NCBI GenBank assembly: GCA_050943535.1
Contig: JBMNPJ010000006.1
Coordinates: 184,216 to 248,215, forward strand
Direction: 5' to 3'
Origin: Massiliimalia sp050943535
GTDB lineage: Bacteria; Bacillota; Clostridia; Oscillospirales; Ruminococcaceae
Length of the DNA: 64,000 nucleotides
Shown here: positions 43,838-52,620 of the stretch, one piece after another
Layout: every line of letters begins with the position of its first letter
Position numbering within the stretch: position 1 is the stretch's first letter
The notes under the pieces: generated by a model
Seen by the model: only the letters and a program-made list of their open reading frames with translations
Told to the model about the DNA's origin: nothing
The model's database searches: none
Translations under genes and position numbers: made by a program

Positions 43838-45772
43838 ATGGGATATACAATAGCTGAAAAAATCCTAAAGGCACATCTGGTGGATGGGGAACTGAAAAAG
43901 GGAACTGAAATCGGAATTCGAATTGACCAAACATTGACACAGGATGCGACCGGGACCATGGCATATTTGGAATTTGAAGCTATGGGCGTAGATCGTGTAA
44001 AAACAGAATGTTCTGTAGCATATATTGACCACAATACGCTGCAGTCCGGATTTGAAAATGCGGATGACCACCGTTTTATCGGATCTATGGCAAAAAAACA
44101 CGGGCTGTATTTTTCACGTCCGGGCAATGGGATTTGTCATCAGGTACATCTGGAACGTTTTGGCGTGCCGGGCAAGACCTTGATCGGTTCTGACAGCCAT
44201 ACTCCTACTGGCGGCGGTATCGGCATGTTTGCTTGCGGTGCAGGCGGACTGGATGTAGCGGTTGCTATGGGCGGCGGCGCTTATTATATCACCTGTCCTC
44301 AGGTAGTAAAAGTAAATCTGACTGGGAAACTGGCTCCATGGGTTTCCGCAAAAGATGTGATTTTGGAAGTTTTACGGGTTTTATCTGTAAAAGGCGGCGT
44401 AGGTAAAGTAATTGAATACGCTGGCGAAGGAGTAAAAACCCTGTCTGTTCCAGAACGTGCTACCATTACGAATATGGGTGCGGAATTGGGTGCAACTACC
44501 TCCATTTTCCCTTCTGATGAAGTGACCTTGGAATTTTTGAAAGCGCAGGGCAGAGAAGATGTCTGGACCGAAATCAAGGCAGACGAAGACGCAGTTTATG
44601 ATCAGGTAGTGGAAATTGATCTTTCCAGCTTGAAACCTGCAGCTGCATGTCCTCACAGCCCGGATAATGTAAAACCCATTGCTGAATTGTCCGGCAAGAA
44701 AATTGATCAGGTATGTATCGGTTCCTGTACAAACTCCTCTTATGTGGATTTGATGAAGGTGGCACATATCTTAAAAGGAAAAACCTGCCATCCAGATGTA
44801 AGCTTGGCAATTGCCCCTGGTTCTAAACAGGTATTTAATATGTTGGCACAGAATGGCGCTTTAGGTGATTTGATTGCTGCCGGCGCAAGAATTTTGGAAT
44901 GTGCCTGCGGCCCATGTATTGGTATGGGACAATCTCCAAACAGCGGCGGTATTTCCCTGCGTACCTTTAACCGGAACTTTGAAGGCCGCTCCGGTACTGC
45001 AGATGCTCAGGTATATCTGGTAAGCCCAGAAACTGCAGCAGTTTCTGCATTGACTGGCGTATTTACTGATCCGACAGACTATTTGGGCGAAATGCCGGAA
45101 TTTAAACTCCCAGAACATTTCCTGATTAATGATAATATGATTGTGGATCCGGCTCCGGTAGAAGAAATGGATCAGGTGGAAATTCTCCGCGGTCCAAACA
45201 TTAAACCGTTCCCAGTTACCACTCCTTTGGCAGATTCTATTGAAGCAGACGCGGTATTAAAAGTAGGCGACAACATTACCACTGACCATATTATGCCGGC
45301 TGGTGCAAAAATTCTGCCTTACCGCTCCAATATTCCATATTTGTCTCAGTTCTGCTTTGGTGTATGCGATACTACTTTCCCAGAACGTGCTTTGGCTGCC
45401 GGCAAGAGTATTGTTGTTGGCGGAAGCAACTATGGACAGGGTTCTTCCCGTGAACATGCGGCATTAGTACCGCTGTATTTGGGTGTAAAAGTGGTTCTTA
45501 CCAAGAGCTTTGCCCGGATTCACCGCTCCAATTTGATCAATGCGGGAATTCTGCCTCTTACCTTTGCGTTTGAACAGGATTATGATAAAATTGATCAGGG
45601 CGATACCTTGGTGCTGGATAATGTCAAAGACTGTATCGTCAATGATAAACCAATTGTCCTGTACAACAAGACCAAGAATATTGCAATTCCGGTTAATGCT
45701 GATCTTTCCGGCCGTGCGAAAGATATTTTGCTGGCAGGCGGTTTGCTTAATTACACCAAACAAAACAGCTGA
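43838..45772 (+). CDS. acn: Aconitate hydratase
   Basis: A 644-residue aconitase converting citrate to isocitrate through a [4Fe-4S] cluster. Predicted cluster ligands are Cys297 (GSCTNSS), Cys357 and Cys360 (CACGPCIGMG). SDSHTPTGGGIGM and GGSNYGQGSSREHAA (swivel domain) are further signatures. The length is that of the compact 640-residue form common in Clostridia and Thermotogae rather than the 890-residue AcnA. A GAAAGGGGAAA site precedes ATG 43838. It feeds the isocitrate dehydrogenase encoded 24 bp downstream. Confidence 0.93.
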   Translation: MGYTIAEKILKAHLVDGELKKGTEIGIRIDQTLTQDATGTMAYLEFEAMGVDRVKTECSVAYIDHNTLQSGFENADDHRFIGSMAKKHGLYFSRPGNGICHQVHLERFGVPGKTLIGSDSHTPTGGGIGMFACGAGGLDVAVAMGGGAYYITCPQVVKVNLTGKLAPWVSAKDVILEVLRVLSVKGGVGKVIEYAGEGVKTLSVPERATITNMGAELGATTSIFPSDEVTLEFLKAQGREDVWTEIKADEDAVYDQVVEIDLSSLKPAAACPHSPDNVKPIAELSGKKIDQVCIGSCTNSSYVDLMKVAHILKGKTCHPDVSLAIAPGSKQVFNMLAQNGALGDLIAAGARILECACGPCIGMGQSPNSGGISLRTFNRNFEGRSGTADAQVYLVSPETAAVSALTGVFTDPTDYLGEMPEFKLPEHFLINDNMIVDPAPVEEMDQVEILRGPNIKPFPVTTPLADSIEADAVLKVGDNITTDHIMPAGAKILPYRSNIPYLSQFCFGVCDTTFPERALAAGKSIVVGGSNYGQGSSREHAALVPLYLGVKVVLTKSFARIHRSNLINAGILPLTFAFEQDYDKIDQGDTLVLDNVKDCIVNDKPIVLYNKTKNIAIPVNADLSGRAKDILLAGGLLNYTKQNS

Positions 45773-45796
45773 TGGTGCCTGAAGGAGGAACTTGAG

Positions 45797-47008
45797 ATGG
45801 CAGATAAAATTCAAATGAAAACCCCTCTGGTAGAAATGGACGGGGACGAAATGACCCGTGTCATCTGGCAGATGATTAAAGATATTCTTTTGACCCCTTA
45901 TATTGACCTGAAAACCGAATACTATGATTTGGGTTTGGTACACCGCAACGAAACCGATGACCAGGTAACTGTAGACTCTGCAGAGGCAACCAAAAAATAC
46001 GGTGTTGCAGTAAAATGTGCTACCATTACTCCAAACGCTGCTCGTATGACAGAATACGACCTGAAAGAAATGTGGAAATCTCCAAATGGTACTATTCGTG
46101 CCATTTTGGATGGTACCGTATTCCGGGCACCAATCTTGGTAAAAGGAATCCAACCGTATATTCCTACCTGGACAAAACCAATCACCATTGCCCGTCACGC
46201 TTATGGGGATGTTTATAAAAACACAGAAATGACTGTACCAGCTGGTTCTAAAGCGGAATTGGTGGTAACCGATGAAAACGGCAACGAAACCAGAAGCTTG
46301 ATCCATCAGTTTAAAGGGGACGGCATTATTCAGGGACTGCACAACCTGGATGACAGTATTGGTTCTTTTGCACGGGCTTGCTTTAACTATGCAATTGACA
46401 CCAAGCAGGATTTGTGGTTTGCTACCAAAGATACCATTTCCAAAAAATACGATCATCGGTTTAAAGATATTTTTGCAGAAATTTTTGAAGCAGAATACAA
46501 ACAGAAATTTGATGATTTGGGAATTGAATATTTCTATACCCTGATTGACGATGCAGTAGCTCGTGTGGTACGTTCTGAAGGCGGCTATATCTGGGCATGC
46601 AAAAACTATGACGGCGACGTTATGAGCGACATGGTAGCGACCGCTTACGGAAGCTTGGGTCTGATGACCTCTGTACTGGTTTCTCCAGACGGCATCTATG
46701 AATACGAAGCAGCTCATGGTACAGTTACCCGTCACTACTATAAGCACCTCAAAGGTGAAGAAACTTCCACAAACTCTGTAGCGACTTTGTTTGCTTGGAC
46801 AGGGGCTCTGCGTAAACGGGGCGAATTGGACGCAATTCCAGAACTGATGGCTTTTGCAGATAAATTGGAAGCTGCAACCATTCAGACCATGGAAGAAGGG
46901 GTTATGACCGGCGACCTGATTCCTCTGTCAACTTTGGAAAATAAACGTAAAGTCAATACAGAAGATTTCTTAAAAGAAGTCAATCTGCGGCTGCAAAAAT
47001 TACTGTAA
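45797..47008 (+). CDS. icd: NADP-dependent isocitrate dehydrogenase, eukaryotic-like type
   Basis: A 403-residue enzyme that oxidises isocitrate to 2-oxoglutarate. VEMDGDEMTRVIWQMIKD at the N-terminus, the substrate-binding SPNGTIRAILDGTVFR, YDGDVMSDMVATAYGSLGL and EAAHGTVTRHY are those of the homodimeric class also found in mitochondria. Coupled to aconitase, it supplies 2-oxoglutarate for glutamate synthesis. AAGGAGG precedes the start. Confidence 0.95.
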   Translation: MADKIQMKTPLVEMDGDEMTRVIWQMIKDILLTPYIDLKTEYYDLGLVHRNETDDQVTVDSAEATKKYGVAVKCATITPNAARMTEYDLKEMWKSPNGTIRAILDGTVFRAPILVKGIQPYIPTWTKPITIARHAYGDVYKNTEMTVPAGSKAELVVTDENGNETRSLIHQFKGDGIIQGLHNLDDSIGSFARACFNYAIDTKQDLWFATKDTISKKYDHRFKDIFAEIFEAEYKQKFDDLGIEYFYTLIDDAVARVVRSEGGYIWACKNYDGDVMSDMVATAYGSLGLMTSVLVSPDGIYEYEAAHGTVTRHYYKHLKGEETSTNSVATLFAWTGALRKRGELDAIPELMAFADKLEAATIQTMEEGVMTGDLIPLSTLENKRKVNTEDFLKEVNLRLQKLL

Positions 47009-47056
47009 TTATCGAGTATTTTATGGATTTACATCATCAGGAAAGGAGGCGTTCAA

Positions 47057-47716
47057 ATGGCAACAAAATCATCCGTTTCTATCTCGGTCATTAAACGTCT
47101 TCCCAGATACTATCGTTTTCTGGGAGAACTGATGAAGTCTGGCTGCAACCGGATTTCTTCCAGAGAATTGTCCGAAAAAATGGGACTGACCGCTTCTCAG
47201 ATTCGTCAGGATTTAAATTGTTTCGGAGGATTTGGACAGCAGGGGTATGGCTACAATGTAGTATCTCTTCGGGAAGAGATTGCCAATATTCTGGGACTTA
47301 ACAATATTCTTGATACCATTTTGGTTGGTGTGGGGAATCTGGGAAAAGCAGTAGCGTTTCATATTGACTTTGAGCAGAGAGGATTTCGTCTGATTGGATT
47401 GTTTGATAAAAATCCTGATTTGATCGGAAAGCCTGTAGGCAATCTGAAAATTATGGACACAGAAACTTTGACGGCTTTTTGTCAGCAGAATCATCCAAAA
47501 GTAGCGATCCTTTGTGTTCCTAAAACTGCAGCAGAACCTTTGTCCAAAACATTGGTACAGGCTGGCGTAAAGTGTTTTTGGAACTTCAGTCACTATGATT
47601 TGACCATGGAATATGACGATGTGATTGTAGAAAATGTTCATTTAAGCGATAGCTTGATGACATTGGGTTATCGGGTTAATGACAGCCTGAGAACCAAAAA
47701 ATCACCTCAATCATAA
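47057..47716 (+). CDS. rex: Redox-sensing transcriptional repressor Rex
   Basis: A 219-residue repressor. The N-terminal winged helix (about 1-80; ISRLP-like VIKRLPRYYRFLGEL and LTASQIRQDLNCFGGFG) binds DNA; the Rossmann domain with GVGNLGKA at 91-98 binds NAD(H). Rex leaves DNA when NADH is high. Being third in the acn-icd operon, with a matching operator over the promoter, it probably controls its own operon. AAAGGAGG precedes the start. Confidence 0.95.
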   Translation: MATKSSVSISVIKRLPRYYRFLGELMKSGCNRISSRELSEKMGLTASQIRQDLNCFGGFGQQGYGYNVVSLREEIANILGLNNILDTILVGVGNLGKAVAFHIDFEQRGFRLIGLFDKNPDLIGKPVGNLKIMDTETLTAFCQQNHPKVAILCVPKTAAEPLSKTLVQAGVKCFWNFSHYDLTMEYDDVIVENVHLSDSLMTLGYRVNDSLRTKKSPQS

Positions 47717-47726
47717 AACAAAGAAT

Positions 47727-47816
47727 AAAAAACCGGAGTGCCGTGTGAATTTGAATCAAATCCGTTTTTTATTGGTTCGGTTTCAATGAATCAGATGGCA
47801 TTTTCCGGTTTTTGTT
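47727..47816 (+). terminator. Probable rex terminator with long loop
   Basis: AACCGGA with GTGCC (47731-47742) pairs with GGCAT and TCCGGTT (47797-47810), followed by TTT. The loop of about 55 nt makes this weaker than the other terminators. Confidence 0.45.
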
Positions 47817-47874
47817 TTGTATTGATCTAATATCATACAGACTGTTTTTGTAAAATTGCGGAAAATAAAGTGAT

Positions 47875-47911
47875 CAGGAGAATGATGTTTAAATTCTCCT
47901 GTTTTCCTTTT
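47875..47911 (+). terminator. Hairpin followed by T-rich sequence
   Basis: A 9-bp perfect stem CAGGAGAAT/ATTCTCCTG (47875-47883 with 47893-47901) followed by TTTTCCTTTTG. It may be a second rex terminator or an attenuator of the MFS gene. Confidence 0.5.
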
Positions 47912-48131
47912 GTACGAATTCCGCTGTCGTATAAATGCAAAAAAGGAAGCAGGCAATGAACAGCTGGATTGGCTGCAAAAACTATCGTGAGGGCTGTTTT
48001 ATCTTTTTAAAAATGCTGCTGTATTTCTCTCAACAAGGCGAATAAGCCAAAAGGGGAGAAAGATTACCAAAAGATCTTTCTGTTTATCTGAATGGATGAA
48101 CAGGAAGTATAAGAAAGCCGGGAGATTGCAT

Positions 48132-49415
48132 ATGAATTTGAAAGAAAAAATAAAAAATCTGAAAATGCATCCACTCTTCCAAGTGTTGGCAAACAATGGG
48201 GGAAATCCCAGAACGCTGATCTTTATTGAACCGCTTTGGGGGATTCCGTATAACCTGATTGCTCCGTTTGCCACGCTTTATATGTACACCCAAGGCATTA
48301 CTGATGTACAGATTGGTTTAATACTTTCCATTGCCATGCTGTTTCAGGTTGTGTTTTGCTTTTTTGGAGGCATTTTATCAGACAAGTTGGGACGAAAATT
48401 CACCACCATGATGGGGGACTTTTTCGGTTGGTCGCTGGCCTGTTTGGTGTGGGCAGTTTCCAACAATTTCTGGCTGTTTTTAATAGCCGCACTGCTCAAC
48501 TGCTTTGAACAGATCAACCAGACAGCATGGTATTGTCTGCTGATTGAGGATGCACATTCAAAGGATTTGGTTGGGATTTATACTTGGGTGAACATCGGTG
48601 GGCTGGTAGCGGTATTTTTTGCACCGCTTTCTGGATTGTTTGTCACATCATACTCTATTGTACCAGTGGTACGAGTATTGTATTTTTTGTTTTCGCTGAC
48701 AATGCTTATGAAGACACTCATTACCTTTCGGTTTTGCCGGGAGACAAAGCAGGGCAATATCCGCCGCACAGAGACAAAGAATGTATCCGTTTTCCACATG
48801 CTGGGAGAATACCGTCAGTTGATTCCTTGCCTGCTGAAGGACAAAAGTGTTGTGAAAGCGGTAGTTGTTTCTGTAATTTTGTATGTCGCCAATGTTGTGA
48901 ATACCAACTTTTTCGGGCTGTATGTGACACAGCACCTGGGACTTTCAGAAAATTTTCTGGCCATGTTCCCAATTTTGAATGCCGCTGTGATGCTGATCTT
49001 CATGGTAGGGGTTCAGCACCGTATGGACACTACAAAATTCCGAGTTCCCCTTTGGATTGGTTTGGCACTGTACAGCGTGGCTGCTCTGGTGCTGATTTTT
49101 TCTCCTGCGAACAGTTTGGGGTTTGTACTGATTTATGTATTGGTTGCCGCTCTGGCTGCTGCACTGGTTAATCCGCGTAAAGATGCACTGGTTCAGCTGA
49201 ACCTGGTTCCTGAAGAACGTGCTCGCCTGAATGCGCTGATTATGGCCTCTACAGTTGCCCTGTCTTCTCCTTTTGGATATTTAGCCGGATGGCTCTCCAG
49301 TGTGGATCGCCGCCTGCCCTTTGCTTTTACACTGGTGCTATTCGTCGCAGCAATGCTGATTATCTGTCGGATTCAGGAACCACAAGTAGAAGAAAATAGT
49401 TCTTCCAATGCGTAA
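48132..49415 (+). CDS. MFS transporter
   Basis: A 427-residue major facilitator with about twelve membrane helices. The loop between helices 2 and 3 reads GGILSDKLGRKFTT, the classic MFS motif A. A long cytoplasmic loop (about 190-220) separates the halves. No substrate signature is visible; drug, sugar or ion export remain possible. GGGAG precedes ATG 48132. It is monocistronic, between the rex operon and a terminator. Confidence 0.85.
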   Translation: MNLKEKIKNLKMHPLFQVLANNGGNPRTLIFIEPLWGIPYNLIAPFATLYMYTQGITDVQIGLILSIAMLFQVVFCFFGGILSDKLGRKFTTMMGDFFGWSLACLVWAVSNNFWLFLIAALLNCFEQINQTAWYCLLIEDAHSKDLVGIYTWVNIGGLVAVFFAPLSGLFVTSYSIVPVVRVLYFLFSLTMLMKTLITFRFCRETKQGNIRRTETKNVSVFHMLGEYRQLIPCLLKDKSVVKAVVVSVILYVANVVNTNFFGLYVTQHLGLSENFLAMFPILNAAVMLIFMVGVQHRMDTTKFRVPLWIGLALYSVAALVLIFSPANSLGFVLIYVLVAALAAALVNPRKDALVQLNLVPEERARLNALIMASTVALSSPFGYLAGWLSSVDRRLPFAFTLVLFVAAMLIICRIQEPQVEENSSSNA

Positions 49416-49441
49416 CCATGCCAGTTAAGATACATACTTAC

Positions 49442-49482
49442 AATAAAGCCCGCACCAAGTAATTGGTGCGGGCTTTATTAAA
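49442..49482. terminator. Bidirectional terminator
   Basis: A 17-bp perfect stem (49442-49458 with 49463-49479, loop GTAA), with A-rich and T-rich ends. It lies between the MFS gene and the convergent GNAT gene. A second hairpin, GACTTCTC/GAGAGGTC, lies at about 49505-49528. Confidence 0.88.
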
Positions 49483-49567
49483 AAGATTCTATATTAAGTA
49501 ACGACTGACTTCTCTTTTTAAGAGAGGTCATTTTTGTTTTAAAAGTGTTGCTCTTATTCGGTTTGGT

Positions 49568-50143
49568 TTAAGCGTTATAGTACATGTCATAAACCACATA
49601 TCCGTGAACTCCCTGCAGAGAACCCGGCTTTGTTTCCTGGCACATCATGCATTTTGGTTCCGTCATGGGATATCCGGATGTAGGGTAAATTCCATATTCT
49701 GAAGAGGTTCGAAATCCCAAGTGATTGTAAAACCGATAGTTTCCTTCTACCGTAATTCCGTCAAATCCTGCGGCGCGCACCTGTTCAATTCCTTGGGTCA
49801 GCATGGCGGTTCCAACTCCCTGACGGAAATAATTCGCATGAACGGATACCGGCGCCAGCATAGCAATGGAAGGAGATGTCAGTTTTTGATGCCCTTTTGG
49901 ATCCGCAGACAGGGGAAACCGGGAAAATAGAAAATGTCCCACAATCCGATGATCCCATTCTGCTACAAAAGAAAGTTTAGGAAGATAATAGGGAGAATTT
50001 CGGATTTCTTCTACAAGAGCAAGCACATCCGTTCCATCTGAATAATCTGTTCCTTCCCGGAAAGAACGGAGTACCAGCTGGATAATCTGATGATAGTCGG
50101 CATGGGTTTCTGGTCTGATGATTAAATTTTCAAAATTTTTCAT
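49568..50143 (-). CDS. GNAT-family N-acetyltransferase, YhbS-like
   Basis: A 191-residue acetyltransferase. MLAPVSVHANYFRQGVGTAML holds the acetyl-CoA loop Q-G-V-G-T-A; GITVEGNYRFYNHLGFRTSS is motif B and the typical YhbS continuation. The C-terminal CMMCQE and YVVYDMYYNA are also usual for the group. ATG 50143 lies eight bases after AGGAG. It overlaps the mutS2-like gene's end region, so the two are cotranscribed. Confidence 0.85.
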   Translation of the reverse strand: MKNFENLIIRPETHADYHQIIQLVLRSFREGTDYSDGTDVLALVEEIRNSPYYLPKLSFVAEWDHRIVGHFLFSRFPLSADPKGHQKLTSPSIAMLAPVSVHANYFRQGVGTAMLTQGIEQVRAAGFDGITVEGNYRFYNHLGFRTSSEYGIYPTSGYPMTEPKCMMCQETKPGSLQGVHGYVVYDMYYNA

Positions 50144-50145
50144 GG

Positions 50146-52113
50146 TCAATTCTCCTTTGATGATGAGGAATCTGGAGAACCGTGCTTAATTTCCAGATCC
50201 GGACAATGGCGTTTATTCATTTGCTTTCGTGCTTTGCGGTTTTCTACAGAGTCAAAAATAATGGAAAAATCATAATCCGGGGGATATAATTCGCTGGCAG
50301 CAACTTTTCGTTTGAGTCGACGATGGGGGATCAAAAGTTTTTTTCCTTTGATCTGTACACCGATATTTCCCCTGGAATCTACGGTTTGGTAGACAATACC
50401 GATCTCTCGTTTTGGATATACGGTAACACTGTCCCCGATTTGGAACTGGTCACACCGCCTTGGTGCGTGGGATGTGGATTCTGGCTTTTGAGAAATCAGT
50501 TTGGAAGGGGTTTGGGTTACCTCATAGTTTTGGGGCTGGATTGGAGAAGCGTGAGTGCCGTCTGTTTCCTCTTGTCGGGAACCATAGGCAGCTTGCTTTG
50601 CTAATTCCAGCAGATGTGGTGGGAATCCCAGCCGTTTGGCAATAAACAAAGCGCAGCTTTCGCCAGCTTTTCCAAGTTCTAAATGATAGGTAGGTTTTAA
50701 GGTTTCTCGGTCAAAAGTCATGCGGGCGTTAAGAAAGCGTGGAGCTTCTTCTGCATAGGATTTTACCTCTGGATAATGGGTCGTAGCCAATAAAAAGCAT
50801 CCGGATTTGCGCAGTTCTTCCAAAATGGCTACAGCAATGCCCATCCCTTCTGCCGGATCGGTTCCAGAGCCCAGCTCGTCCAAAAGTACCAGACTTTCCC
50901 GGTCGGCTTCTTTGAGAATTTTTACCACTTGGGTCATGTGGGCGGAAAAGGTAGATAGGTTTTCAGAAATACTTTGTCCATCACCAATGTCACACAGATA
51001 GCTGCTGTTCATGCAAAAAACACTGTCTGGTAAAGCGGGGACATGAAGCCCGGATTGCGCCATCATAGATAATAGCCCCACTGTTTTTAATGCCACGGTT
51101 TTACCGCCGGTGTTAGGTCCTGTAATAATAACTCCGGTGCAGTCAGGATTTAGCTGAAAATCCAAAGGAACGCAAACAGTTTGATCTAACAGTGGGTGAC
51201 GTCCCTGATGGATCAACAGTTTCCGCTGAGTGGTAATGGTGACCGCATTGGCGTTCATTTGCTGGCTTAGCTTTCCTTTGGCAAATAGAAAATCCAGAGT
51301 GGCAAATGCCTCCATGTTCTGCTTAAATTCTGCCTGGAAACTGTCTACCAAACCACTTAGCGTGTATAAAATGCGGCGGATTTCATTATCTTCTTCAATT
51401 TGGAGCAAAGACAGCTCGCTCTGCATTTTTCCAATAGAATCCGGTTCCATAAAAAAGGTGTTTCCACTTCCGGAAATATCCAAAACCTTTCCTGGAAACT
51501 GGGACTTATATTCTTTTTTTACAGGCAGTGCATATCTTCCGCCCCGCACTACCACAGAGGAATCGGAAAAATAAGCCTTTTTGCTGCGCAGAAGACTGGA
51601 TAGTCTGTTTTGAATCTGCATTTTGATATTTTCCATTTTCCGGCGCAGGTCTCGCAGCAGAGGGCTGGCGGAAGAATCCACCTGCTCGTTTCGAATTGAT
51701 TGTTCGATTTCTTCCTGCAGCAGAGAAAGGTCGTAGATGCTTTCTCCATATGTGGCAATTTGCTGGCCGGTGGATTCTGCTTTTTTTAGATAGGCTTTAG
51801 CCTGTTTGCAGGAAGAAATAAACCGAGAGATAGATGCCAGCTGTGACGGTGTCAGCATAGAACCGGCACTGCATAAAGTCAGATATTCCGGGATTCGTTC
51901 CATTGCAGGCAGAGGAGGGGTTCCGCAGATATCTAAAATCGTTCTGGCACCGGTGGTCTCTTCCATCCGCCGGAGACATTCAGCTTCTTGAAAGAAAGGG
52001 GAAAGTTCACGGGATTTTTGTTTTGCCTGAGAGCAAATGGCGAGATCTTCCAGCATTTGCAGGATTTGATTGAATTCTAAAATAGATTGGGCATGGATCA
52101 TACTGTCAGTCAT
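50146..52113 (-). CDS. MutS2-family ATPase without Smr domain
   Basis: A 655-residue MutS2 relative. A clamp/lever region (about 1-300) contains GGRYALPVKKEYKSQFPG and GSGNTFFMEP; the ABC-type ATPase domain has Walker A GPNTGGKT at 332-339, LLDELGSGTDP (Walker B) and TTHYPEVK. After it comes a KOW-like beta region (FQIGDSVTVYPKREIGIV) and a C-terminus DFSIIFDSVENRKARKQMNK. The Smr nuclease domain of full-length MutS2 (about 780 residues) is missing. It probably binds branched DNA or stalled ribosomes without cutting. Confidence 0.88.
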   Translation of the reverse strand: MTDSMIHAQSILEFNQILQMLEDLAICSQAKQKSRELSPFFQEAECLRRMEETTGARTILDICGTPPLPAMERIPEYLTLCSAGSMLTPSQLASISRFISSCKQAKAYLKKAESTGQQIATYGESIYDLSLLQEEIEQSIRNEQVDSSASPLLRDLRRKMENIKMQIQNRLSSLLRSKKAYFSDSSVVVRGGRYALPVKKEYKSQFPGKVLDISGSGNTFFMEPDSIGKMQSELSLLQIEEDNEIRRILYTLSGLVDSFQAEFKQNMEAFATLDFLFAKGKLSQQMNANAVTITTQRKLLIHQGRHPLLDQTVCVPLDFQLNPDCTGVIITGPNTGGKTVALKTVGLLSMMAQSGLHVPALPDSVFCMNSSYLCDIGDGQSISENLSTFSAHMTQVVKILKEADRESLVLLDELGSGTDPAEGMGIAVAILEELRKSGCFLLATTHYPEVKSYAEEAPRFLNARMTFDRETLKPTYHLELGKAGESCALFIAKRLGFPPHLLELAKQAAYGSRQEETDGTHASPIQPQNYEVTQTPSKLISQKPESTSHAPRRCDQFQIGDSVTVYPKREIGIVYQTVDSRGNIGVQIKGKKLLIPHRRLKRKVAASELYPPDYDFSIIFDSVENRKARKQMNKRHCPDLEIKHGSPDSSSSKEN

Positions 52114-52279
52114 GTTTGTTTCTCCTTTTTACACAGTTTTGTCTGTGCCCATTCTGCCCCAGTTTGGTTCCATACTCTGCCAGAACATCATGTGGTTTTG
52201 GCAGGAAAATTTTATAGGTTCTGATTTCTGGTTCATAAAACAAGAAAGAAATCTTTTTCTGTATCTTTTCATGTATTAT
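52114..52279. other. Spacer between orphan RNA unit and mutS2-like gene
   Basis: A 166-bp spacer with no convincing gene; it holds the AAGGAG-type ribosome-binding site of the MutS2-like gene. Confidence 0.4.
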
Positions 52280-52313
52280 AAAAAAAGAGCATAACAATTC
52301 CCTTGTTATGCTC
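52280..52313 (-). terminator. Terminator of the 6S-like RNA
   Basis: GAGCATAACAA pairs with TTGTTATGCTC around GGGAA, followed by seven T on the minus strand. Confidence 0.92.
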
Positions 52314-52568
52314 AGTCATACAAAATAAAGGCGTTCCCATAAAAGAAACACGCAATTTTTCGGCGGGAGCTGTTGAGCTCCAGGTATGAATGGAAAACTG
52401 TAAGGGCAGAAGGGCAACCAAAATAAAATGGGCATAATATGACCATTCACAGGACAGAATATTCTTCTGTTTTCGTCGGTTGATCCTTCACAGCGATATC
52501 AAATTATCGATCTGCGGACACCTTTACAGTAACACTTAACATACAACACCGTTCCTTTTCTAAAATTT
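52280..52568 (-). ncRNA. Candidate structured RNA, 6S RNA-like
   Basis: An orphan transcription unit: promoter at 52575-52603, start near 52568, and a strong terminator (11-bp stem 52303-52313 with 52287-52297, then T7). By hand the RNA folds as a long irregular rod. An outer stem AAAAGGAAC pairs with GTTTCTTTT (3' side 52341-52349). A large internal bubble follows, with a small hairpin GGAGCT-CAAC-AGCTCC on its 3' strand. Inner stems are ACTGTAA with TTACAGT, GG with CC, and GCAGA with TCTGC. An open rod with a central bubble is the 6S RNA layout; the core is about 228 nt. A 12-codon frame (52504-52542) behind AAGGA could instead be a leader peptide. Confidence 0.6.
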
Positions 52569-52574
52569 ACGTTT

Positions 52575-52603
52575 AGTATATCACGGTTCTTTTCATCTGT
52601 CAA
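52575..52603 (-). promoter_or_regulatory. Promoter of the 6S-like RNA
   Basis: On the minus strand TTGACA (52598-52603), 17-bp spacer, TATACT (52575-52580). Confidence 0.88.
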
Positions 52604-52620
52604 CCCGTGTGAGCGGAGAT

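Larger units (their letters stand above)
47717..48131. other. Gap holding the rex terminator and a second hairpin
   Basis: No gene is seen. The gap contains the large imperfect rex hairpin, a compact terminator-like hairpin (47875-47901) and the leader of the MFS gene. Confidence 0.5.

Noticed and set aside
45464..46747. Long open frame antisense to acn and icd (about 427 codons)
   Set aside because: Spans two well-supported genes on the other strand, with no start signal; a shadow frame.
52106..52297. Minus-strand frame of about 63 codons between the orphan RNA terminator and the mutS2-like gene
   Set aside because: It begins inside the terminator, lacks a ribosome-binding site and overlaps the mutS2 start.
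52504..52542. Twelve-codon leader peptide gene inside the orphan RNA
   Set aside because: It has an AAGGA site at good distance, but the peptide MLSVTVKVSADR shows no amino acid run typical of attenuators, and the RNA fold explains the region better. Not excluded.
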